NCBI GenBank assembly: GCA_965222835.1
Contig: CBDCUQ010000003.1
Span: 1,178,001-1,242,000, forward strand
DNA: 64,000 nt
From: CBDCUQ01 sp965222835
GTDB lineage: Bacteria > Pseudomonadota > Alphaproteobacteria > Rhizobiales > Hyphomicrobiaceae
Direction of reading: 5' to 3'
The notes below the pieces were generated by a model. That model saw only the letters and a list, made by a program, of their open reading frames with translations. It was not told where the DNA came from and did no database searches. Both the position numbers and the translations under genes were made by a program. Below are positions 33,702 through 41,575 of this stretch, one piece after another (within the stretch, counting starts at the first letter, position 1; each line of letters begins with the position of its first letter).

Positions 33702-34319
33702 ATGAGTACTTCTCTTATTGCCTATATTGATGGCTTCAACCTCTACCACGCCATTGATGACCTCCAGCAGCCCCATCTCAAGTGGTTGGACCTGTGGGCG
33801 TTGTGCGGGTCCTTGGCTCGTACAGGTGAAAACTTAGTTGAGGTCAATTATTTTTCTGCTTACGCCACATGGATACCTGCGGCGCATAGGCGTCATATTG
33901 AGTACGTAAAAGCTCTCGAGAATGCTGGCGTAACCTGCATTATGGGTCACTTCAAGATTAAGCCTGTGAACTGCAATTCTTGCGGCAATGGCTGGCAGCA
34001 CCACGAGGAAAAAGAAACAGATGTCCATATAGCTGCCCGTATTGTCGCAGACGCGTACCAAGGTCGTTTTGACCGTGCTATCCTTATTACCGCAGATAGC
34101 GATCTTGCCCCTGCCATCAAAGTCATAAATTCAGCGTTTCCTAAGAAGCAAATTTTGGTTGTTGCCCCGCCTAAGCGATTTAGTCATGCAAGAGATCTCA
34201 AGCCGCGCCTCGAACTAACGAAAGGCCGACTTGGCAAATACTTGCTACCAAACACTGCAACCGGACGTGCGGGAAAAGTGCTGTTTACGCGCCCGTCTTC
34301 TTATGACCCGCCTGTTTAA
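33702..34319 (+). CDS. NYN-domain (PIN-like) ribonuclease
   Basis: The 205-residue protein is a NYN/LabA-like nuclease of the PIN superfamily, expected to cut RNA with metal ions. The acidic residues of the fold are visible: YIDGFNLYH (Asp 9, about), ETDVHIA (about residue 107) and TADSDLAPAI (about residue 130). A zinc-knuckle-like insert CNSCGNGWQHH is placed before the second acidic motif. There is no clear Shine-Dalgarno sequence before the ATG at 33702. The gene and its leader are visibly richer in A/T than their neighbours, consistent with acquisition. A candidate small RNA and a long hairpin lie directly upstream, and no antitoxin-like gene is visible. Confidence 0.85.
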   Translation: MSTSLIAYIDGFNLYHAIDDLQQPHLKWLDLWALCGSLARTGENLVEVNYFSAYATWIPAAHRRHIEYVKALENAGVTCIMGHFKIKPVNCNSCGNGWQHHEEKETDVHIAARIVADAYQGRFDRAILITADSDLAPAIKVINSAFPKKQILVVAPPKRFSHARDLKPRLELTKGRLGKYLLPNTATGRAGKVLFTRPSSYDPPV

Positions 34320-34518
34320 TTCACACGCTGTCAATGAAAGAGCGCTGCCGTTATCCCTATCAATTCCGTGACACTAGGTGAGCCATCGCAAGAGTGACGA
34401 CCTGGTGAGCTAGTGCGCCGTTGTCCATACGGCGCTGATTTACCATCCATGCCGCATGGGCGGCCTATTGATGAATATGGCGAGCGCCAACTTGGCGGTG
34501 CTGGCGACCAAGAACCCG

Positions 34519-34549
34519 ATCGGGACGCGCCGTTTCCGGGCGTCCCGAT
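34519..34549. terminator. Hairpin between NYN gene and the C2-like gene
   Basis: Ten-base arms ATCGGGACGC and GCGTCCCGAT enclose an eleven-base loop. It lies about 60 bases past the stop of the minus-strand C2-like gene and 200 bases past the NYN stop, so it could end either transcript. The U-tract is poor. Confidence 0.5.
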
Positions 34550-34605
34550 CCTTCATCTTAGTTCTTTTTGTGCTCCGGAAGGCCGCCGGAGCCCGGTAGG
34601 CCGTG

Positions 34606-35103
34606 TTACTTCACATCAACGGAGAATGTGATCTCAGCGCTCTTTTTCTCATCGCCGGAGCGGGTGATTTTGGTGCCGCATCTGGGGCGCCCGCGGAATC
34701 CGTATACGCGGCACGATTTTGTATCGACCGACAGATCCTGGTGGCGCTTCGACATGTCCTTACGGCCGTTGATATCGACCAGGTCGTCAAGGGCGAGGTC
34801 TTTGTCCCAGAGCTCGATCTTGATGTCGGGGCGCCGGGTGCTTACGGCCTGCTTGATCTCCCAATTCGGTGAGATGTCGTTGTCCTGCCGGATTTTCTTC
34901 GTTTCCTGCTCGGTTCCGTCAATCGTGACCCGGGCAAAGAAGTCAGCCGGCGTAGTGTCAATTCTGTCGATTGCCTTGACCTTGTGAATGGTTACGACAA
35001 CTTCGTGTGCATGGGCCGTATTTGGTGCAGCGCTTACTGCCAACGCTGACAGTCCAAAACACATAAACGCGAAAATAGGTGTAACTTTCACTTGCTTCAG
35101 CAT
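34606..35103 (-). CDS. Secreted protein with C2-like domain
   Basis: The 165-residue protein has a signal peptide (MLKQVKVTP, hydrophobic run, cleavage after AHA, about residue 33). The mature part follows the strand order of C2 domains: TTPADFFARVTIDG, then PNWEIKQAV, IKIELWDKDLALDDLVDIN, then a Lys/Arg-rich stretch. Aspartates in WDKDLALDD fall where C2 domains bind calcium. C2 domains are common in eukaryotic membrane-binding proteins and rare in bacterial secreted proteins. Two cysteines near residues 137 and 147 could form a disulfide. I chose the ATG at 35101-35103. The assignment is from pattern alone. Confidence 0.6.
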   Translation of the reverse strand: MLKQVKVTPIFAFMCFGLSALAVSAAPNTAHAHEVVVTIHKVKAIDRIDTTPADFFARVTIDGTEQETKKIRQDNDISPNWEIKQAVSTRRPDIKIELWDKDLALDDLVDINGRKDMSKRHQDLSVDTKSCRVYGFRGRPRCGTKITRSGDEKKSAEITFSVDVK

Positions 35104-35528
35104 TACGGTCTCCACTTCTGCGACACTCGGTCCGTTTCGATGGTTTCTGGTCTCGTTCGCTCTTACTGCAACCTGAATGAACGGCCTGTGAATTCCCAAA
35201 AAAGCCAATATCGGAATCAGAGGGCTGCTTCACGCTCTCCAAACACTCACGTACGGTCGCTCTCCAGTTTCCCCGATGGAACATGACGATGCGCCCACCC
35301 GATGCCGTTCGCATCTGCGGACCAACAAACGCCGTGCCCGGAAGATTATCCCTTCAGACCTTTTGGCGGCAATGGGCCGTGCCTCCAGTCTATGTGATCA
35401 GGGCAAACGTGTGTCTTTGGCCACACAGACCTTCGGGTGACGCGTCAGGCAGCCACCCAATTTTCTTGAATTCGTTATCAGACTTTTCGAAAAGCCGCAC
35501 AGCACCAGACACCGCACCTGATACTGCT
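35104..35528. other. Intergenic gap, 425 bases
   Basis: No supported gene is seen between the C2-like gene and the sulfotransferase, both on the minus strand. A plus-strand open frame that crosses into the sulfotransferase gene reads as a shadow. The gap probably contains the promoter of the C2-like gene. Confidence 0.5.
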
Positions 35529-36551
35529 TCATCCGTCGGTTGCCGGCGCGTGCGCTTTCTCAAGCCGGCCTATGTAAGCGCGATTTTTCTCAACCATCGC
35601 CTGGTTGAGATCTATGGAGCTGGGGAGCTCGTACTTCTCATACGGGACGATGCGATCTACGACCTTGCGAATGAAGTTACGCCATCTCATCGTCTTTTTG
35701 GAGAGGTCGATGTCTTGGGACATATCAACATTTCTGCCTGACCGATCGGCGGCAGGCGGAAGAGAACCAAGGGCATCGCGGGATACTTCAGGATCGCTCA
35801 AATAACGATAGAATTCGATTCTGTCCCTGTCTCTTTTGGCAAGCGTGCGATAGCCGAGCTTGTTCGCAAATGATTCCCGCATAAACGTAAGCCGCATTCC
35901 CATATTCGAGAATGCCCTGTTCTGCGGCGGCGCATTCTTGAAGATTTGCCGTAGGCGTTCGACTTCAGCATCCTTAAGATCGAATATCGGCCGCAAGAAT
36001 TCCATGTTATTCATGGTTGAGAGCGGAGCTACGGTTACGGAAGCGAAACGCAACCTGTAGATGGCCTCAAGCCGTTCCAGGTCGAAGCTGTCGACATCGA
36101 AGAACTCCAACACGTTTGGCGTAATATTGATTCTCAACCTGTTGTACAGATCTCCGCGGACAAAGAAGCGATCGGGAGGTTTGACCCGTCCCGATTGGAT
36201 CATTTGCTGGTAGACGCTCGTTAGGTAGGAAACAGGTTCTCGAACGGTAATAACTATTCGCGCATCAGCACCAAATAAATCCAAATTCCTGTCTGCTGAC
36301 GTTTCCCAATAGTGGGGGTTTGTGTTGGCGAGCGTTTCTTTGCTTACGAAGTGGTCGCCGCGCTGAAACGCGTCCTTCAAATATTGCCGCTCATCATTGT
36401 CCAGTCCGAAGAAATACGATTTCCTGAGCAGCCTGTACGTGGACTTCTCATTATAGATGAGGCCGGGCCTGAGTTTAGCAACAGCAGGAAAAATGTAGTG
36501 CTGAAGAGTTGAGGTCGCGGTTTTTCCAAGTCCGATGTGTGCCACAAGCAT
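35529..36551 (-). CDS. P-loop sulfotransferase family protein
   Basis: The 340-residue protein starts with the 5'-phosphosulfate loop of sulfotransferases, HIGLGKTATSTLQHYIF (residues 5-21), and has a 3'-phosphate segment IVITVREPVSYLTSVYQQM (about residues 98-116). It is predicted cytoplasmic, with no signal. The acceptor is unknown; relatives modify sugars, lipids or proteins. The sequence is more A/T-rich than its neighbours and it lies within the region that separates comM and gshB. It is not close in sequence to the sulfotransferase at 19.3 kb. Confidence 0.75.
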   Translation of the reverse strand: MLVAHIGLGKTATSTLQHYIFPAVAKLRPGLIYNEKSTYRLLRKSYFFGLDNDERQYLKDAFQRGDHFVSKETLANTNPHYWETSADRNLDLFGADARIVITVREPVSYLTSVYQQMIQSGRVKPPDRFFVRGDLYNRLRINITPNVLEFFDVDSFDLERLEAIYRLRFASVTVAPLSTMNNMEFLRPIFDLKDAEVERLRQIFKNAPPQNRAFSNMGMRLTFMRESFANKLGYRTLAKRDRDRIEFYRYLSDPEVSRDALGSLPPAADRSGRNVDMSQDIDLSKKTMRWRNFIRKVVDRIVPYEKYELPSSIDLNQAMVEKNRAYIGRLEKAHAPATDG

Positions 36552-36704
36552 GGCTGACGACTATCCTTTCGTGCGTGGCCACAGACTTGCGCTCACGTCC
36601 AACTCTGTGTCCGCCAAGGCCTGCGTTCGCAACTTGCTGCTGGAGACTTTAGCAACAAGATCGGCTATCGACATGTCAAGACGAAAGCAGCACATTTGGC
36701 CGTC

Positions 36705-37658
36705 CTAAGCGTTCCTCGATTTGATCTTCTCTTCAACCGCATCCCAGATAAGAGCCGCGATATCGTTGCCGCCAAAGGCTTTAATCTGCCGGATTCCTGT
36801 CGGGGACGTTACGTTGATTTCGGTGAGATAATCGCCGATCACGTCGATGCCGGCAAAGATTAGCCCGCGCCGCTTAAGCTCTGGTCCGAGCCGCGCGCAA
36901 ATCTCTTTGTCCCGCTCTGAGAGTTTGGTGGCCTTTGCGATGCCGCCCACGTGGAGATTGGAACGCGTTTCGCCTGCGGGCGGTGCGCGATTGATGGCGC
37001 CGGCCGTCTCGCCATCGACGAGAATGATGCGCTTATCACCCGCTTCGATTTCTCGAAGATACCGCTGCACCATAAACGGTTCTTGGAACACGGTTTGGAA
37101 TAGCTCAACGAGTGAGGCCAGGTTTGTGTCGTCCGGTTTTAAGCGAAAGATGCTCGCACCACCGTTTCCGTAGAGTGGTTTTAGAATAATGTCTTTGTGC
37201 TTCTTTCGGAATGCGAGCACGTCGTCGAGCGACCGGGTGATCATCGTCGGCGGCATCAAGTCCAGAAAATCGAGGACCCAAATCTTTTCGGGCGCGTTGC
37301 GAACGTGAGCGGGATCGTTCACCACCAGCGTTTTTGGATGAATGCGCTCCAGCAAATAGGTGGCGGTGATGTAGGCCATATCGAAGGGCGGGTCCTGACG
37401 AAGCAGAACGGCGTCCTGCTGTGACAGGTCCTCCGTGCGCGGGCTTGTGAGCTTGTAGTGTTCGCCTTCCTTGTCCTCGACGCGAAGCGTGGCCCCCTCG
37501 GCCAACAGCTTGTTGCCATCGAGCGCAAGGCGTTCCGGGTTGTAATAGAAAATGTCATGCCCGCGTGATTGTGCCTCGAGCAAAAGAGCGAACGTCGAAT
37601 CGCCGTGAATGTCGATTCGTTCGATCGGGTCCATTTGACAGGCGATGCGAAGGGACAT
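36705..37658 (-). CDS. gshB: Glutathione synthase
   Basis: The 317-residue ATP-grasp enzyme adds glycine to gamma-glutamylcysteine to make glutathione. Conserved stretches include RQDPPFDMAYITATYLLE, the ATP-binding PLYGNGGASIFRL and the metal-binding end GDYLTEINVTSPTG. The start ATG at 37656-37658 (MSLRIACQMDPIERI) matches the family; the extended frame upstream is not used. It stands alone in this window. In relatives it is often next to a comM-type gene. Confidence 0.96.
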   Translation of the reverse strand: MSLRIACQMDPIERIDIHGDSTFALLLEAQSRGHDIFYYNPERLALDGNKLLAEGATLRVEDKEGEHYKLTSPRTEDLSQQDAVLLRQDPPFDMAYITATYLLERIHPKTLVVNDPAHVRNAPEKIWVLDFLDLMPPTMITRSLDDVLAFRKKHKDIILKPLYGNGGASIFRLKPDDTNLASLVELFQTVFQEPFMVQRYLREIEAGDKRIILVDGETAGAINRAPPAGETRSNLHVGGIAKATKLSERDKEICARLGPELKRRGLIFAGIDVIGDYLTEINVTSPTGIRQIKAFGGNDIAALIWDAVEEKIKSRNA

Positions 37659-37833
37659 TGTCACTCGTTCAATTGCCACAGGTGCGCGGGAGACTGCCTT
37701 ATTCGCCTTCTCTGCGCCATCCTTACACTCGATGAAGGTTGAAGCGTCCGGGGTCACAGAGCCGGGCAATGCAGCTGCTCGAATCAGCTAAGATAACGCT
37801 AGCGGCGGAAAGCAACGTCTTGGAGAAATACTC

Positions 37834-38133
37834 ATGTCCGATAGATCGCTCTCCGGCCAGACCATGATTGCGGTCGGCAAGAACACGCTGGCTGTGCCAC
37901 GCTTCATTAAGCGCCTTCTCGAGGCCGCCGTGGCCGCTGGACTGACAGCCCTTGTGGCGCTGGTTTTCATCTCGATCAGCAGCATGCTTATGGGCGCACG
38001 TGGCGGCTATATGCAGGGCGTCGACGCCTGGTATGCCTTTATCCGCCGCCCGGATATTCTGGCCACGATGATGCTGACGGCCTTTGTCACCATCACCTAT
38101 GTCGTTTGGCAGAATCGGAACGACCGGCGCTGA
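37834..38133 (+). CDS. Small membrane protein of unknown function
   Basis: The 99-residue protein has two hydrophobic helices (about residues 32-52 and 75-92) and a short charged tail QNRNDRR. It is divergent from gshB. I do not recognise the family. The ATG at 37834 is preceded by a GGAG sequence at 37820-37823, about ten bases away. Confidence 0.6.
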   Translation: MSDRSLSGQTMIAVGKNTLAVPRFIKRLLEAAVAAGLTALVALVFISISSMLMGARGGYMQGVDAWYAFIRRPDILATMMLTAFVTITYVVWQNRNDRR

Positions 38134-38192
38134 TCTGGTTTACACTTCTGAGAAGATGGCCGTGCTCGGCGGGGTTGGCCCTTTGCCGAGCC

Positions 38193-38274
38193 GGGGCTGC
38201 TTGCCGTTGGCCATAGGTACCATCAGATTTTACATACAATCATCGCGCGAAGTTCGAATCTTCGGCCAGCCCCA
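38193..38274 (+). other. tRNA-like relic
   Basis: GGGGCTG (38193-38199) pairs perfectly with CAGCCCC (38267-38273), followed by A. A perfect T-arm CGAAG-TTCGAAT-CTTCG lies at 38248-38264, and a four-base D-like stem with a GG-containing loop is at 38202-38219. The anticodon arm is poor, two extra bases separate the T-stem from the acceptor, and CCA is not placed correctly. It is probably a decayed tRNA or tmRNA end, perhaps left by an integrated element. Confidence 0.4.
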
Positions 38275-38376
38275 TTGAAGCTACCTCTACAACACTGATA
38301 TTTCTGACGAAAATTTAACGTCGCTGGCCAGCGCCTTGGCCAAGATTTGGACGAAAGAATCACGCAAACTCAACCT

Positions 38377-39093
38377 ATGCGTGAATCTGGACGATTTCTG
38401 ACGTGGCGTCTTCCCGTGGCTCTTGCGCTGGCTGGTGCTGTTCTTTCCTCCCTTTGGCTGCTCGTCTCCACCGCCCCGGCGGCGACTCCGTCCAGCGTGA
38501 GCGGGCAGGCGCGCATTATCGATGGCGACACCATCGACATCGGCGCTATCCGTGTTCGGCTCGAGGGAATCGATGCCCCCGAATCCGCTCAGACCTGCCA
38601 GCGCGCGACGGGAGAAACGTGGCGCTGCGGCAGGGCAGCGGTGCGCCAGCTCAACCGGCTGGTGGCCGGGCGCCGTGTCGCCTGCGAGCGTGCCGGTCAA
38701 GACAAGTATGGCCGTATGCTGGGCACGTGCTGGGTGGATGGGCGGGACATTAATTCCCAGATGGTAAGTGCAGGATATGCTTGGGCCTTCGTCAAATATT
38801 CACGGAGCTATGTGGCTCAGGAGGCAGACGCCCGCGCGGCGAAAGTCGGCATCTGGGAGGGGCCGGCGGAACCGGCCTGGATTTATCGCGAGAAGCGTTG
38901 GGCCGGTACGGAGACTTCGGCGCCCAGTGGCTGCGCCATCAAAGGCAATATCGCGCGTGGCCAACGGATTTATCACATGCCGTGGAGCACCTGGTACAGG
39001 AAGGTGAAGATCGATACGGCGAAGGGCGAGCGCTGGTTCTGCTCGGAAGGCGAGGCCTTGAAGGCCGGCTGGCGTCCAGTAATCAGCCGTTGA
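38377..39093 (+). CDS. Secreted thermonuclease (SNase-like)
   Basis: The 238-residue protein has an N-terminal signal or anchor (LPVALALAGAVLSSLWLLV) and a staphylococcal nuclease domain. The metal and catalytic sites are visible in IDGDTIDIGAIRVRLEGIDAPE and DKYGRMLG. A C-terminal module CAIKGNIARG...YHMP...WFCSEGEALKAGWRP, with two cysteines, matches a domain often found with alphaproteobacterial SNases. It should act in the periplasm or outside, degrading nucleic acids. The start is the ATG at 38377, although a TTG 30 bases upstream is in frame. Confidence 0.9.
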   Translation: MRESGRFLTWRLPVALALAGAVLSSLWLLVSTAPAATPSSVSGQARIIDGDTIDIGAIRVRLEGIDAPESAQTCQRATGETWRCGRAAVRQLNRLVAGRRVACERAGQDKYGRMLGTCWVDGRDINSQMVSAGYAWAFVKYSRSYVAQEADARAAKVGIWEGPAEPAWIYREKRWAGTETSAPSGCAIKGNIARGQRIYHMPWSTWYRKVKIDTAKGERWFCSEGEALKAGWRPVISR

Positions 39094-39254
39094 GCGGCGC
39101 CGGTGTCCCGAGGCGCCTTCAATACCATACATGCAAAACGCTGGATTGGTGCGTTGCACCATGGCTCGGGCGTTGACTTGGTTCGGCCAAAAGCAGACAA
39201 AGTGTGCACAACACATCCAATCACGGTTGCATCGGAACCGGGGGGCAAAATTCT

Positions 39255-40064
39255 ATGTCAAGGCCACTGTTTCTGCGCGGCGCCATGATCGCAATGTTTG
39301 CGATCGCCGCCGCCGGCTCTGCTATCGCGAGCGAGTCCTGGCCCAGCATTCGCACCGAGCTTTATGCAGGTCGGACGATCCATGACGGAGCGGCGATGAT
39401 TAAGCTCGGCGCACCCGATCGTCCGAAAGACCAATTGCAGGTGCCGATCAGCGTTGATGCTGCGCTCAAGGATGGCCGTTCGATCAAATCCATAACTATT
39501 ATTGTCGACGAAAACCCGACGCCGGTGGCGGCAAAGTTCCATTTCAGACAGAAGCGCACGCAAGTTGGTCTTGCGACGAACTTCCGTTTCGACGCCGTGA
39601 CGGGTGTGCGCGCGATTCTTGAAACAAATGATGGTGAGCTTTACATGGCCGAGCGCCACGTTCGTTTCACAGGCGGGCAGTCGGCCTGCGCGGCACCGCC
39701 CAATGGCACTCCCGAAGAGATCGCTGCCAAGATGGGCAAGATGAAATTCGCTGAACTCACACCGTCGGCCACACGCTCAAATGAGCTGCAGCGGGTGCGT
39801 TTGGAAATCGGTCATCCCAATCATACCGGTATGGTCAAAGATCAGATTACGCTGTTCTACATACCCTTACTGTTGCTGCATGAGATCGCCGTGCGTCAGG
39901 GCGATGAAACAATGGTGGACATCGAAGGCAGCATGTCGCTTTCGCAAGATCCGACGTTCGAGTTTGACTTCCTGACCAACGGCGCCCAGGAGCTCACTGT
40001 GACCGCGGGTGATACAAGCGGTGCCACGTGGGAGACGTCGTTCCCGCTGGGGCCCTCGAGCTAA
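39255..40064 (+). CDS. Quinoprotein dehydrogenase-associated SoxYZ-like carrier
   Basis: The 269-residue periplasmic protein fuses a SoxY-like N-terminal half and a SoxZ-like C-terminal half. A signal peptide precedes ESWPSIRTELYAGRTIHDG, the SoxY-like start. Cysteine 145 in GGQSACAAPP sits where SoxY has its carrier cysteine. The C-terminal half has the SoxZ-like HPNHTGM...FEFDFLTNGAQELTV pattern. Such fusions occur next to quinoprotein (PQQ) alcohol dehydrogenases in methylotrophs. No such dehydrogenase is adjacent here, so its partner must be elsewhere. The start is the ATG at 39255. Confidence 0.82.
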   Translation: MSRPLFLRGAMIAMFAIAAAGSAIASESWPSIRTELYAGRTIHDGAAMIKLGAPDRPKDQLQVPISVDAALKDGRSIKSITIIVDENPTPVAAKFHFRQKRTQVGLATNFRFDAVTGVRAILETNDGELYMAERHVRFTGGQSACAAPPNGTPEEIAAKMGKMKFAELTPSATRSNELQRVRLEIGHPNHTGMVKDQITLFYIPLLLLHEIAVRQGDETMVDIEGSMSLSQDPTFEFDFLTNGAQELTVTAGDTSGATWETSFPLGPSS

Positions 40065-40099
40065 CCGTCAGCTCCTCCTCACTCAAGTTCAAACGCAAG

Positions 40100-40127
40100 A
40101 ACGCCGCGCTCGAATGAGCGCGGCGTT
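40100..40127. terminator. Bidirectional terminator
   Basis: Twelve-base perfect arms AACGCCGCGCTC and GAGCGCGGCGTT enclose GAAT, between the convergent SoxYZ-like and acidic-protein genes. T-rich tails are short on both strands. Confidence 0.75.
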
Positions 40128-40158
40128 TCTGTCATGCGAGGGAGTCGCGAGAGGTGTC

Positions 40159-40416
40159 TTAGGCCGCAGCGCCGGCCTCTTCTTCCTCTTCTTCTTCTTC
40201 TTCCTCTTCGTATTCGTACTCTTCTTCCTCTTCCTCTGCCAAAGCTTCGACTTTGGCAATGAGGGCACGCGTTTCGGCGAGAGCCGCCGTCCATTCGGCA
40301 CGGTCCTCTTCGCTCTGCGCCGGGTCCGCGATGGACTCGACAAGGTCGCCCTCGGCAACACCCAGGGCGTAAACAAGTGTTTCGTATTCGGTGTCGTTCA
40401 GATCGAACTTGGGCAT
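40159..40416 (-). CDS. Small acidic protein with poly-glutamate tail
   Basis: The 85-residue protein starts MPKFDLNDTEYETLVYALG, a helical region with Asp/Glu-rich segments up to about residue 60. The tail (about residues 62-81) is nearly all Glu with two Tyr, and ends AGAAA. The tail is very acidic and low in complexity. I do not recognise a family. It may be an acidic chaperone-like, RNA- or metal-binding protein, but this is inference from composition. The ATG at 40414-40416 was chosen because the longer frame has an unlikely N-terminus. Confidence 0.7.
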   Translation of the reverse strand: MPKFDLNDTEYETLVYALGVAEGDLVESIADPAQSEEDRAEWTAALAETRALIAKVEALAEEEEEEYEYEEEEEEEEEEEAGAAA

Positions 40417-40915
40417 GGGAAGTCTCCGGAAAATTGGGCCGTCCAGGCCGGAGCAATCGCCCCGGGACCTGTCTACTCCTATACAGATTTCGAGGTGATT
40501 CGCTGGGTCAAAGCGATGTTCGTACACCGAAATTCCCAGAAATTTGGGGGTTGACGGATGGTGCGAATAGCGGCTTAGGCCGCCAGGCCCGGCCCAACCT
40601 AAGGTTTTGGACGCTCCGCGGGTTGGGCTGGCGGGCGGCGACCCGCGAACGGGACCGGCGCAGCTGAGAGGACTTCAGACCTCTGACTTTCGCTATTGCA
40701 GGCCATGGTCATGGGTCTGCACGGTAGCCGAGGGCTCCGAATCTCCGTCCTTGGGCAAAGGGATCACCTTCGGCTGCCGGTGAAAGAGCGACGATGCTGC
40801 GCTCGTGCCCCCGGCAAGGAAGCAGCTTGTTGGATGCTTCGAGGGTCGCGTAGGGTGACTTGGGTGGTGCCGGACGCAGACTGGGCTCCACAGATTCCTT
40901 GAATGCGTAAGCGGC
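40417..40915. other. Self-complementary intergenic region, candidate structured RNA
   Basis: No protein gene is supported in these 499 bases. The region is unusually self-complementary. CCGGCCCAACC (40589-40599) pairs with 40621-40631, GTCTGC (40715-40720) with GCAGAC (40876-40881), CGG (40722-40724) with CCG (40870-40872), TGCCGG (40775-40780) with CCGGCA (40811-40816), and GAGCG (40786-40790) with CGCTC (40800-40804). Nested pairing over 170 bases with interior bubbles recalls 6S-like RNA, but neither strand nor family is certain. Confidence 0.4.

Positions 40916-41571
<656 letters not shown>

Positions 41572-41575
<4 letters not shown>

Noticed and set aside
35283..35741. 152-residue plus-strand open frame
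   Set aside because: It crosses the minus-strand sulfotransferase, has no ribosome site and reads as low-complexity shadow.
38193..38340. Two-piece (permuted) alphaproteobacterial tmRNA
   Set aside because: In permuted genes the T-arm precedes the GGGG acceptor strand; here the order is the reverse, and no tag reading frame is seen.
40009..40554. Plus-strand open frame with long Phe/Leu run
   Set aside because: It is the antisense of the glutamate tract and of the SoxYZ-like gene end, not a membrane protein.
40800..40840. SRP RNA (ffs) from the GGAAGCAGC string
   Set aside because: The required GTCAGG partner and the GGAA apical loop are missing at the right place.
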